Of a stretch of DNA of 45,589 bases, positions 9,601 to 18,600 are shown piece after piece. Every line of letters starts with the position of its first letter. Within the stretch, counting starts at the first letter, position 1. The translations under genes were made by a program, and so were the position numbers. The stretch spans positions 1 to 45,589 of the forward strand of contig CAZCRF010000013.1 of assembly GCA_964501065.1 (NCBI GenBank), read 5' to 3'. Under the pieces are notes generated by a model. The model saw nothing but the letters and a program-made list of their open reading frames with translations. It did not search any database and was not told where the DNA came from. The stretch comes from Hallerella sp964501065. GTDB lineage: Bacteria > Fibrobacterota > Fibrobacteria > Fibrobacterales > Fibrobacteraceae.

Positions 9601-11076
9601 GAGCTTCGCAATCATCTCCATGGGGACGCCGAGGGATTTTGCGTAGGTTTCGATGAACGAGCCGCAGCCCGAAGAACAGGCTTCGTTCAAGATGATGCCC
9701 GTGACAACGCCGTCGTGAACCGAAATGGCTTTCATGTCCTGGCCGCCGATATCGAGGATGAACGAGACGTCTGGCCTGAGCTTTTGGGCGGCCGTCGCAT
9801 GGGCGACCGTTTCCACCGTGTGGTAGTCCGCGTGGACGGCTTTCGCAAAAAGTTGTTCGCCGTAACCCGTCGTACCGACTCCTAAAATGTTCAGCTTGCA
9901 GCCGTATTCTTCGTAACGGTCGGAAAGATCGCTCAGTGCCTTTTTCAAGACGGCGAGAGGTTCGCCCTCGTTGCTTGCGTAGAAGCCGTCGATGACCTTT
10001 TCCGATTCGTCCATCAGAACGAACTTCGTCGTCGTCGAACCGGCGTCGATGCCCAAGTAGGCGTTCACCGTGGAGCCGGAGAGCGGCTGTGGGTAATGCT
10101 TGTCGGCCAACGGATGTTCTTTCTTGAACAGCTCGTATTCCGCTTCGTTCTTGAAGAAGGGCTCCGATTTGTCTTGCCGTTCGGCAAGGCGCATTTCATT
10201 GAAATGCAGGAGCATATCGAGGGAGCCTTCGCGGCGGTATCCGCATTCCTTGTCGCCGAACATGCTGCCCACCGAAAGGGCTGCCCCGTAGGCGACTAGC
10301 ACTTCGGAATGTTCCGGGCGAATCGCCTGTTCGTCGGAAATGCCGAGGCGCTCCTTGAATGCGCGGACAAGGGTCGGGTTGAACGTGAGCGGTCCGCCTT
10401 CAAAAATGACGGGCGGCTTGATTTCCATTCCTTGCGCGAGGCCGCCAATCGTCTGCTTGGCGATGGCGTGGAAGCTCGAAAGGGCGACGTCTTCCTTGGC
10501 GACGCCGTTGTTCAAAAGCGGCTGGATGTCCGTCTTGGCGAAGACTCCACAGCGACCCGAAATTTCGTAAACCTTTTTTCCGCGGGAGGCGTAGGATTCG
10601 AACTGTTCCGTCTTGATGCGGAGAAGCCCCGCCACCTGATCGATGAACGCCCCGGTTCCCCCGGCGCAGACGCCGTTCATGCGCATGTCGCTCGCGATGA
10701 GCTTTCCCGTCCCCTTGTCCTTTTCAAAGAAGACGACCTTGGCGTCTTGGCCGCCTAGTTCAATGGCGACACGGGCTTCCGGGTGGGTGGACCTGACGGC
10801 TAGAGCGTTTGCGACGACTTCTTGCACGAAGAACGCCCGGGTGGCGTCGGCGAATGGTTGCCCCCCGGAGCCGCAGAAGGCGACTCGGAAATTCTTGTCG
10901 GGGAATAGCCCGTGGGCGGTGGAAAGGACTTCATAGACTTTCTGCGCCTGCATTGCGTTGTGGCGTTCGTAAGTGAAGTGGAGAAGCTTTTCTGTCGCGG
11001 GATCGACGACTGCGATTTTGACGGTGGTCGAGCCGACGTCGACGCCGACCCACAGGTCTTGATTCGGGTTGCTCAT
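6634..11076 (-). CDS. Tandem acyl-CoA dehydratase activase (BadF/BcrAD ATPase pair plus DUF2229)
   Basis: This 1,480-residue cytoplasmic protein contains two ASKHA ATPase units of the 2-hydroxyacyl-CoA dehydratase activator family. The first starts at GVDVGSTTVK (about 10) and has the iron-sulfur cysteine loop NGVCAGGTGAF (about 136). The second starts at GIDAGSTTTK (about 342) and has NEACSSGCGSF (about 462). A CGYCTNHC cluster follows near 634, then a DUF2229 region (from about 717) and a long C-terminal part resembling dehydratase D/E subunits. Such activases use ATP to drive single electrons into radical dehydratases. No separate dehydratase genes are nearby, so the substrate is unknown. 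The length matches other fused members. There is no clear Shine-Dalgarno site; TAAATTTG lies 7 nt from the ATG, hinting at a leaderless transcript. Confidence 0.88.
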   Translation of the reverse strand: MSNPNQDLWVGVDVGSTTVKIAVVDPATEKLLHFTYERHNAMQAQKVYEVLSTAHGLFPDKNFRVAFCGSGGQPFADATRAFFVQEVVANALAVRSTHPEARVAIELGGQDAKVVFFEKDKGTGKLIASDMRMNGVCAGGTGAFIDQVAGLLRIKTEQFESYASRGKKVYEISGRCGVFAKTDIQPLLNNGVAKEDVALSSFHAIAKQTIGGLAQGMEIKPPVIFEGGPLTFNPTLVRAFKERLGISDEQAIRPEHSEVLVAYGAALSVGSMFGDKECGYRREGSLDMLLHFNEMRLAERQDKSEPFFKNEAEYELFKKEHPLADKHYPQPLSGSTVNAYLGIDAGSTTTKFVLMDESEKVIDGFYASNEGEPLAVLKKALSDLSDRYEEYGCKLNILGVGTTGYGEQLFAKAVHADYHTVETVAHATAAQKLRPDVSFILDIGGQDMKAISVHDGVVTGIILNEACSSGCGSFIETYAKSLGVPMEMIAKLAFQAKNPSQLGSRCTVFMNSSIITEQRDGKQPEDIIAGICRSIIQNVFTKVIRIRNLETLGKVVVVQGGTFKNDAVLRAFEQLTGITPIRPERPGEMGAIGVALLTKKFIENKKRETPEYQTTFIGLEAAKNLSWDNKPGMICGYCTNHCSRTIVTFSDGESFVTGNRCERGEVTADPNDPATKKLIAEINKKMLAVPDMVKRTNQLLVKDYAPKKLLPQTGKTIGIPRVLDFWSSLPYWKAFFTSLGYTVVVSKQSDYKLFERGLQSVASDTICFPAKLVHGHVLDLVDKKVDAIFFPMMVAMPSDHSKFKKATAVCPVVQGYPDVCRNTDDPEHRYGIPMIQPVFHWTDEIQRRKQTVNYFHDLWKINKKVLAKAVAEGESALHTFRATLAEEGGKILEDVRKKGEFAICLAGRPYHADTLINHNIAQHFTRMGIPVLTTESLPGVFDQDLDKHTRMEVKNTFHMRMLGAAMLAGKDPALELVQIVSFGCGHDSVLTDEMNRMLHEVSMKELLMLKLDEGNARGPVGIRVKSFIETVRARRKVSFPPKKEGPLFPVKFEVGDKEKRTVLVPNLSYAFSILATAYFRSLGYNAVQLPLGGPEAFELGKKYVHNDICFPAQVNIGENLLWLKQHPEVPHDKVGVGLSKNCENCRAVQYATLARKALDESGYADVPIITTGSDTKNMHPGFKLNLAFQLHMLWGLTTMDCIETIYRRSRPYELHSGDTQKVYDKWMPKLMEEIAYTSTKEIAYPKSALDMLDEAIDDFNAIEVDSSYRKPRVALLGEILMNYHPGANGHIEEYLMNNGMEVYLPGMTDFFRVDEVVRREKIKRGLIAKPIENWLIGGITAKIYTHAVKTIQKHFKRYKLYEHHADCYELVKLVGDIIDPTYNTGEGWLIPGEILYNAPHGINSFIIVQPFACLANHISGRGLTKAVKARYPHIQVLSLDYDPDTSFANIENRLQMLIINARDLEKSHHHVEAKVQSATV

Positions 11077-11083
11077 AGTGCCA

Positions 11084-11091
11084 CAAATTTA
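11084..11091 (-). promoter_or_regulatory. TAnnTTTG -7 element of the activase gene
   Basis: Minus-strand TAAATTTG fits the Bacteroidota -7 consensus exactly and lies only 7 nt before the ATG, so transcription could start at or next to the start codon. No matching -33 TTG at the usual spacing was found. Confidence 0.4.
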
Positions 11092-11145
11092 AAAAAATCA
11101 AGGTGGAAAAAAATTTTTGTCCGCCAAGGAGGGGCGTCTTGTCGC

Positions 11146-11153
11146 TATATTTA
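11146..11153 (+). promoter_or_regulatory. TATATTTA -7 element of the RBBP9-type hydrolase gene
   Basis: TATATT ends 6 nt before the ATG at 11158, with no ribosome-binding site between. It diverges from the activase promoter in the same 81-bp gap. Confidence 0.4.
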
Positions 11154-11157
11154 GAAT

Positions 11158-11691
11158 ATGCATCATCTTATTGTTCCCGGTCTGAACAATTCCGGACCGG
11201 ATCATTGGCAGAGCTTTTGGGAAAAGAGCTTGCCGGACACGAGCCGTGTCGTCCAAGAAAATTGGGAACATCCGGAAAAGGAAGATTGGATTCGCCGCCT
11301 GTCCCGTTACATCGCCGGGTTGACTTCCGACACGGTGCTGGTCGCGCACAGCCTCGGCGTCGTCACGTGCGTCGAATGGATGCTCCGCGAAAGGAATTCC
11401 TTGGTGAAGGGGGCGTTCCTCGTGGCTCCCGCCGATGCGGACTGTGTCGAACTCATCCGGGATTTCGCCCCGGTTCCCTTGAAGAGGCTGCCCGTCCCGT
11501 CGATGGTCGTCGCCAGCCGGGACGATCCGTTCGTGAGCTTTGGACGCGCCGAGGAATTTTCCGCCGCGTGGGGTGCCTCCTTGGTGGATGTGGGGAATTT
11601 GGGGCACATCAATGCCGAGACGAAACTCGGCGAATGGCTTGCGGGGCGCAAGCTTCTCGATGCGTTTGAAAAGAAGTTGAAGGCTGGGTAG
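11158..11691 (+). CDS. RBBP9/YdeN-family serine hydrolase
   Basis: This 177-residue small cytoplasmic alpha/beta hydrolase belongs to the RBBP9/YdeN family. The family start is visible as VPGLNNSGPDHWQ, the nucleophile elbow as AHSLG (serine near residue 63) and the catalytic histidine in NLGHINAE near residue 145. The acid is probably in SRDDPFV. Natural substrates of these bacterial esterase/peptidase-like proteins are mostly unknown. It is transcribed away from the activase gene and 74 bp ahead of the lipoprotein gene. Confidence 0.85.
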   Translation: MHHLIVPGLNNSGPDHWQSFWEKSLPDTSRVVQENWEHPEKEDWIRRLSRYIAGLTSDTVLVAHSLGVVTCVEWMLRERNSLVKGAFLVAPADADCVELIRDFAPVPLKRLPVPSMVVASRDDPFVSFGRAEEFSAAWGASLVDVGNLGHINAETKLGEWLAGRKLLDAFEKKLKAG

Positions 11692-11765
11692 ATGGGGCTT
11701 GTAGTTCTTATGACTTGCAAGCCGATTACTATATTTGCGAGCAATTGTTTTTTTGGAAATGCAAA

Positions 11766-12563
11766 ATGAAAAATTCAACGATTCTTTGCATGGCGGCTTC
11801 GTTCGCCGTTTTGCTTGGGGCCTGTTCTGAAAACAGCTCCTCTGCCGACGATTCTTTTGATGCGGCGGTCGTCTGCCCTGCCGAAGGCCTGAACGCCTAC
11901 GGCGAACCGAACCGGGGAACCTTTACGGACTCCCGCGACGGGCAAGTGTATAAATATACAACGATAGGGAGTCAGGTTTGGATGGCGGAGAATTTGAATT
12001 ATGCTTACCCCTTTTCCGCAGAGGATACAATATGCGATTCCGTTTATACTTGCCACCGACTAAATCCATCTTGCACTCCTAGCTACGAATGCATGCTTTC
12101 AAGTGAGTCCTTACTCAAGCAATCTGAATGTGCCGAAGAGACGTGCTCAATGAAAGGTCGCCTTTATTTTCAGACATTTGCGCCGGAAACTTGTCCTGAT
12201 GGATGGCATTTGCCGGATAACGATGAGTGGCAAGAACTCTTTGCGAGTGTAGGGGGGGCTGACAGTGCCGGGCTTCGATTGAAGGCGACGAGTGGATGGA
12301 CACCGTTAAATCCCGGACAACCTTCTAACGGTACGGATGATTGCGGTTTCAGTCTGTTGCCAGTCCCGGTTCTTTATAATGCTGAAGATGAAAATAAAGT
12401 TGATGGTTACTTAGCTTTTGTTTGGTCTTCGTCAATTGGCTCTGCAGGTCCCTACGTTGCTATTTTTGAAACCAATGTGGACAGAGCAAGAGTCATGTAT
12501 CCTTATTATACTGCATCCACTTTCCGTGGAAGGTTTTTCCCCGTTCGCTGCGTGAAGGACTGA
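11766..12563 (+). CDS. Fib_succ_major-domain lipoprotein (first copy)
   Basis: This 265-residue surface-directed lipoprotein has the Fibrobacter paralogous domain (TIGR02145 type). The signal ends in lipobox LLGAC (C20), followed by a Ser/Asp-rich linker. The domain shows YTTIGSQVWMAENLN, CPDGWHLPDNDEW, GTDDCGFSLLP and the terminal FFPVRCVKD. Six or more cysteines in the middle suggest disulfides. Residues about 31-80 are almost identical, in DNA too, to the lipoprotein at 24105, while the remainder differs. Function of the family is unknown; cell-surface binding is often assumed. ATG 11766 is chosen because it starts the signal peptide; TATATTTG lies about 28 nt upstream. Confidence 0.88.
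   Translation: MKNSTILCMAASFAVLLGACSENSSSADDSFDAAVVCPAEGLNAYGEPNRGTFTDSRDGQVYKYTTIGSQVWMAENLNYAYPFSAEDTICDSVYTCHRLNPSCTPSYECMLSSESLLKQSECAEETCSMKGRLYFQTFAPETCPDGWHLPDNDEWQELFASVGGADSAGLRLKATSGWTPLNPGQPSNGTDDCGFSLLPVPVLYNAEDENKVDGYLAFVWSSSIGSAGPYVAIFETNVDRARVMYPYYTASTFRGRFFPVRCVKD
11856..12000 (+). repeat. Direct repeat shared by the two lipoprotein genes (copy 1)
   Basis: This 145-bp stretch encodes FDAAVVCPAEG through VWMAENLN. It recurs with scattered, mostly synonymous differences at 24204-24348, so the two copies flank the giant gene in the same orientation. Confidence 0.85.
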
Positions 12564-12615
12564 TTAATCTAATTGTAGTGTTGTTCGCAGAAAGGCTGAA
12601 ATCTTGATTCTACGG

Positions 12616-15600
12616 ATGAAAACATTCCTTTTCGGTTTGCTATTCTCGTGTGCTTTGTCGTCTGGTGCCGTTGTCGGACCTGCGCAAAATTCTTTGGCAA
12701 TCTTGCTGGATGTTTCGGGCTTGTGCGGCGACTCGGCTTCTGTCTTGAACGAGATGGGAGGCTTTCTGGGAAAGAATGCGTTCGACGGGAACTTGAGTTC
12801 CATTTATTGCCACTCCTATGATGCATCCCAAAGTCCGGCGGAGGCGGCGGTTTCTCTTTTTCAAGGAACGAATTCCGTTTTTCATCTGGCGATTGAAAAA
12901 TGGCTTGAAGGGAAAGGCCCGACTTTAGAAGAAGTCCCCAATCGGTTTGTGGTTGTTGCGGAAGGGGCGGCGGGCCTGGCTGTCCGGGAATACATACAAA
13001 GCAAAGCTTACCAAGGGGAAATTGAAAATGTCGTCTTTTTCAACACGCCTCACGAGGGGACTGGATTTGCCGACCAAGCTCTGTTGAACGGCTCTTCTGT
13101 TTTGAACAAGTCCAAGTCGGCTTCCGATTACAGTGAAATCATTCCGCTGGCGTTGGCTGTCTATCTTGTCGGCGGCAGCGATGTTCTAGAAGACTTGATG
13201 ATGGCGCTTTTGAAGGAAGCCGTCTTGGGAATGGCGCAGAACGCGGGTAGTCTCAAGGAACGTTTTTCTGCGTATTTCGTGGACTCCGAAGAATCTTACA
13301 AATCCCTGCTGTATTTGGCGCAGGACTTGGATTTGAGCGATGCCGCGTATGAGGAAGTGAAAAGGAAGGCTCAAGGAAAAAGTCTGGATGTGGGCGAATT
13401 CGCCGGCAGCACCCAGCTGCTGAATTCATATTCCAAGCTAAATTCTTACAATCATCCGGCATATGGCAATGTCTATTCTTATGGGCTCCCGACGATAGGA
13501 AACGGCAGACGCACTTTGGCGGATTTTGCAGACCAGTCCAAAAATCATGTGAGCAAGGAAAATCTCCGAAAAATGCTGACCGAATCGATTTCGGCAACTC
13601 TTGTGGAAAATGGCAAGGAGTTTGTACCGGAGGATGTCGAAAGCCTTGTCGCAAATGCGATGAATGGGAATTTGGAGACAGAGGCTGCGGCGATTGCGAA
13701 TCAGATTGCCACTCGGTACAAAATTCCCGTGGGGCGGATTTCCGAATGCGTGCGGGATATTTCGTCCTTGAGCCGATTGAAATTCAACAAGGAAAATTTT
13801 TCAAAGTCTGTCTTGAATGTCATTCGCATTGCGAATAAGTATTTGCCGGAAAAGTACAAGTCGGAACTGTTTTCCACGTTTATCGATGAATACTCGACGA
13901 CGCTTGCGGAACTTGGCGAAAGTGTAAAATCCATCGAAGAGAATCTCAAAAATGGCATGGGATTGGTTTCGAACAACCTGTCCAACTATGCAATCCACTT
14001 TTTTGACGAAGGGACTTTTGATGTTCCGGCGGTCAGTGCTTTTGGAAAAAATGTCCGGGCGTTTCAGGAATCCGGAGCAATTCGCATCGGCTATTCGTTG
14101 AAGGATTACGTTCGGGATTACAAGACTGATTTTCCGGATTTGAACGATTATTTGGACAATGTCTCGAAGGCGGGGGAATGGGAAGGCATTCGGCAGAATG
14201 TCGATTTGGGGTTAAAACTTGGCTGCGGAGTGGTGGAATCATTCAATCCGGTTGCCGGAAAAGCTTGCCGGGCGACGCAGTTCATGACAAATGTGACTTT
14301 TATTGCGAAAGTTTCTTCGAATGTCGAAAAGGCGATGAAAATGGTCGGAGCCTTGAAATCCGCCAAGTATGTCGCCCTAAGACAATCCATGGTGCGGAAG
14401 TCGGAATACAGTTCTTGGCAAGACCATTCTGGCGTTTCGCACGGCATTGAGTCTTCCGACTTGGAAAGCATGCTGTTTGGAACTCCGATTGTTTCGTTGC
14501 AAACGGTTCACAAGAAAGAGGGTGAATTGGATTCGATAGTTCCGCTGGCTTTGTATCGGACTTTTGGCAAAGTGGAAAGTTATGCGGACATATCGAATGA
14601 TTCCATCGCTTACGGCTATTCGTACCCGGCTTCCGAGTTTACGGAAATTGGGAGGAATGCTTTGGAAAACAGCAGCTGTGTGATGTTCAAGGATGTTCAA
14701 AGTGAACAAAGGAACGGCTTTCTTCACAGAGACTCTCGATATGCAGCCGCAGATGGATTTGAAGTGCAGGATTTTGTTCGGGAATACCGTTTCATCATCG
14801 ATGATTTTCAACCGGATTCCTTGCGCTTGCTTAAGTTGGATTTCAACGCTCGGATGCAAATCGTCTATGAGCGGGATGGCGATGTTTGGTACATCTATCG
14901 GGCGGTGGACAATCGTTTGGAGGAAACTCCAATCGATACTTTGCTAGAGTCTCCCGTTCAAAAGTACGGCCTTTTTGTTTTTCGGCCGAAGGAAATTTTC
15001 AACAGGGGAATTCGCGATGCGAAGGACAGCATATTGCTCAGCGCCATTCAGGAAGATGGTGCGAATTGCGTCAACATCTACGTTGTCAACAAAATCGGAA
15101 GAGCGAACAATCAACGGGTTTACTTCAAATTTCAGGCCGTAGACTATCTGATTGAGGATGGTTGGCCGAAGTCCTTTGAAACGGTGTCGGGAATGGATAC
15201 CGTGGATATTTATTCGAACGACATCGGCTATGGGGCCTCGCTCGGAGAATTCCGTTTGGTTGTCTCTAATTCAAAATATCGGGATACAGTACAAGTTTTT
15301 GTCGATAGCTTGCAAGGAAGTGGGAGTCGCTATCGTTTTTGGGCGGATTTGTCGGCAATCTGGCAAGAACATCCGCTTGAAAATTCCACTTATACGCTTA
15401 AATGGGATTTGGGCTTTAAGGTGAAAACGTTGAAAGCCGATTATACGACAGGAGAACAGGAACGGTTTTATATGCCGCAGACAATTGTCCGCGGCGACAC
15501 TTCCAAACCGAATCTCGCATTCGGCACAATTCGGCAAATTTCTTCTTTGAAAAGAGGTGATATTTTAGCCACTGTTTTAAACTTGGATTCTGCAACGGAG

Positions 15601-18600
15601 CGTTCTTTGCGAGGCTTTCGCAGTTTTATCGTCCGCAGGGATGCAAAGGATACGGTGGCACTTCTCCATCGCGCTCATGTCGGCGAACCGTCTTATGAAA
15701 TCCGGTGGGATGGGGATTCCGCATCGTGGAGCGGAACTGCCGATTTGTACGTGCAAGCGTATGATTTTGCCAATCCGAATCGTTCTTTGGAAGAAAGGCT
15801 TGCAAGAGTCGTGCAGGATTCTGGCAAAAGTTCTTGGGCGTTTGTCCTTCGCGATTCTGCGTTTATGCCTGGCATCAACGGTATTTCGTTGCACAAGACA
15901 ATTCTTGTGGACAATGAAGCTCCCCGGGTGATGTCGGAAAATTTTGAAATTCAAAGCTTTGCGGACGATTCCCAACCTCCGCTCCCCAAACGGGAAAATG
16001 CCGACGAAATTTCCTTGAATGCGATGGATACGTTGATTTTCTCGTTTGACATCGGAGAAAATTTATTCAGTCGCGACTCCGAAAGTGTGGTCGTCGAGAT
16101 GGTCTTTGAAGATTCCATCCAGTTTGGCGCAAAGAAAAGATTTCTTTCGGAATGGACTATCAATAAAAATTCAAATCATTTCACGTTTCAAGAACCGGAC
16201 GCCAATCGGCTTGAAGACGGCATTTATACATTGACCGTGTTTTTGACGGATGAAGCCGGAAATAAAAGCACTTACCGAATCGGAAAAAAGTTTCGGGTGG
16301 ATCGAACCTCGCCACAAGTTCGCGGCATCAGCTTGGGTGATGTCGCCTATGCAAGTGTCTCCGAATTGAAAAAGGGTTCTGCCCATATAAGCCAAGGTTC
16401 GGACGATGAAAGAAATCGTTCGGACTTGCAATGCTATGTCAATGTGTACGTAGGCGGAAAGAATGGTGCTTGGACGAAAATTGGCGTGGAATCCGAAAGC
16501 AAGAATGCAACGTCCTCAATGGTGGAATTCGATATTCGAAGTGCTCTTTCGGATACAAGTCACGGCTCTTGGAGTGTTTATTTCGGATGCTATGATGCTG
16601 TGGGGAATTTTGGAAAGAACATGAACCGTTTGGGAATGGGCGCGCGGTATCCGGAAATCACCTATCCGCAAAATGCGTCCGAACTTTACAATGGTCAAGT
16701 TCTAGTCAGAGGCATCGCTCCGAATCCGACGGTTCATGGAAATGATAATGCCGGAGAGTTTCGCATTTTTTGGAAAGCCTTGGGAGATTCTTCCTGGTCG
16801 GAGAATGGAATTCGGTATTTGATTTTTGACCGGAGCTTGTCGGCGGCGGAAAGAGATTTGGCCATATGGAATCCGGCGGAATTAAACCTTGCTCAAGGAA
16901 GCTATGCATTGAAACTTGCCGTCCGGAGCTGCGACACCTGTGAATGGATTTTTGAAGAGAAGACTGTCGCTGTCGACGACTTGATTCAAATCGATTCTGC
17001 AAATACGCCGAAAATCGTCATCGCCCCACCAGTCGGAAATCGGATTGCGGGAAAACTTCAAGACGCTTCCATTGAACTCAAGAATGTTTCTGCGACATCA
17101 AATTGGATTGTAAAAGCGTCTGTCGAAGTTCCATCGCCCAAGGATTCTACAACCTATGTGCGCGCCGTTGATAAGACGTTTGAGCCGATGACCGTCTCTC
17201 CGTTCAGAAATCCCGCAACGGCCTCGGACACGGGACTTTCTATTTGGCAGGAAGATGACGGGAGTACTTGGCATGTTCGTTATGCGGGGTCTGCACAGGG
17301 TTTGAAAATTTCCGGGAGCGTAGACTCCGCTACGGCAAGACGAAATCCGTATTTGGCGATTCGGTTTGTGGATGGGAACATCGATTGGGGATTTTCTGCA
17401 AAGGCGGATTCTTCGGAATCTCTGGACTTTATCATGGACAGCGTCCGGGTTCGGAATGAATTTGTCGATTTGCTCATCCCGCCTTACAATGCAACGTGGA
17501 TGTGGAGTGTAGAAAAGGACAGCGTCCATCTGGTATTCAAGACCTCGGCCCCCTTTGCCGTGGATGTGTCGGCGATTGAGGACGCCTTGTGCAGGGAGAC
17601 AAATTCTTCGGTGGCTTACATCCATCCGGAAAATTACAAGGCGCACGTCACTTGGAACGGTCTGGTGAACGGGGCGTTTTCTAGCGGCAGCCTTGTAAAG
17701 ATGAATGTAATCGCTTATGAAAAGGGCAATGAGAAGAATGTCCTCAGCGGAAATGCGGAATGGTTTTTGGAATACGAGGATACGGGGATTGAAATTTCTA
17801 CCAATAATTTGGAAAAATATTATGTGAACTTCCTTGGATCGAATTCGTCGGAAGTGGAAATGGCTGATTACGGCTTTCAGTTCAAATTGACGGGTCGCTC
17901 CGCTTATGTGACGGCGGAAATCCTCGATTCCGCAAAGAACGTCGTCCGTTCCTTGTTGGACAATGAACTTGTCTTGGCGACATCTGCAAACCAATGGGAA
18001 ACTCTTCGTTGGAACGGCGTGAAGGACGACGGACTTGTGCAACCCGGTGCTTACAATGTCCATCTTCTTGTCAAAAACGATACGGGCGTCGTCATCGATA
18101 CGCTTTACCCTTTTGTGATGAGCTTGGGGCAAAACATCATCGAGGCGAAGATGGATTCGGTCGGGCGAATTGCCGATTTGAAAATGGACGAAGCGTTCCT
18201 GGATGAGGAAGGGAATTTCCGCTATGTGGGAAGGCCCGATTATAGGCTCCGTACGGATTTAAGCGCAACGTTCCTCCCCGAAAGCGAACGGACTTTTGAG
18301 TATGAGTGGGGAGTGGAGGGAACTCAATCTCCGATAGTTTACAAGAAGACGCGCCCGAGTATTGGCATCCGGAGGCAACGGGATGAATTCTGGGCGACCG
18401 TGGTGACGCTTGTCATGAGCGAAACGCGGGTTTATCAAATCAGCTACAAAGGGCTGAGTCGAATTTGTAAAGAAACCGGGGAAGCAGAAAGTCGCGGCTA
18501 TTACTATAGAATAGAAGTCAAGAAGCAAAAATTCAAAAAAGGAGAAACGCCACCAGAAATTTGGGTGGATTTGGATCCAGTCCGGGATGAACAGTGGAGA

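Noticed and set aside
6649..9885. Long open frame antisense to the activase gene
   Set aside because: Same cause: strong codon bias on the coding strand leaves an empty antisense frame. No recognisable domain.
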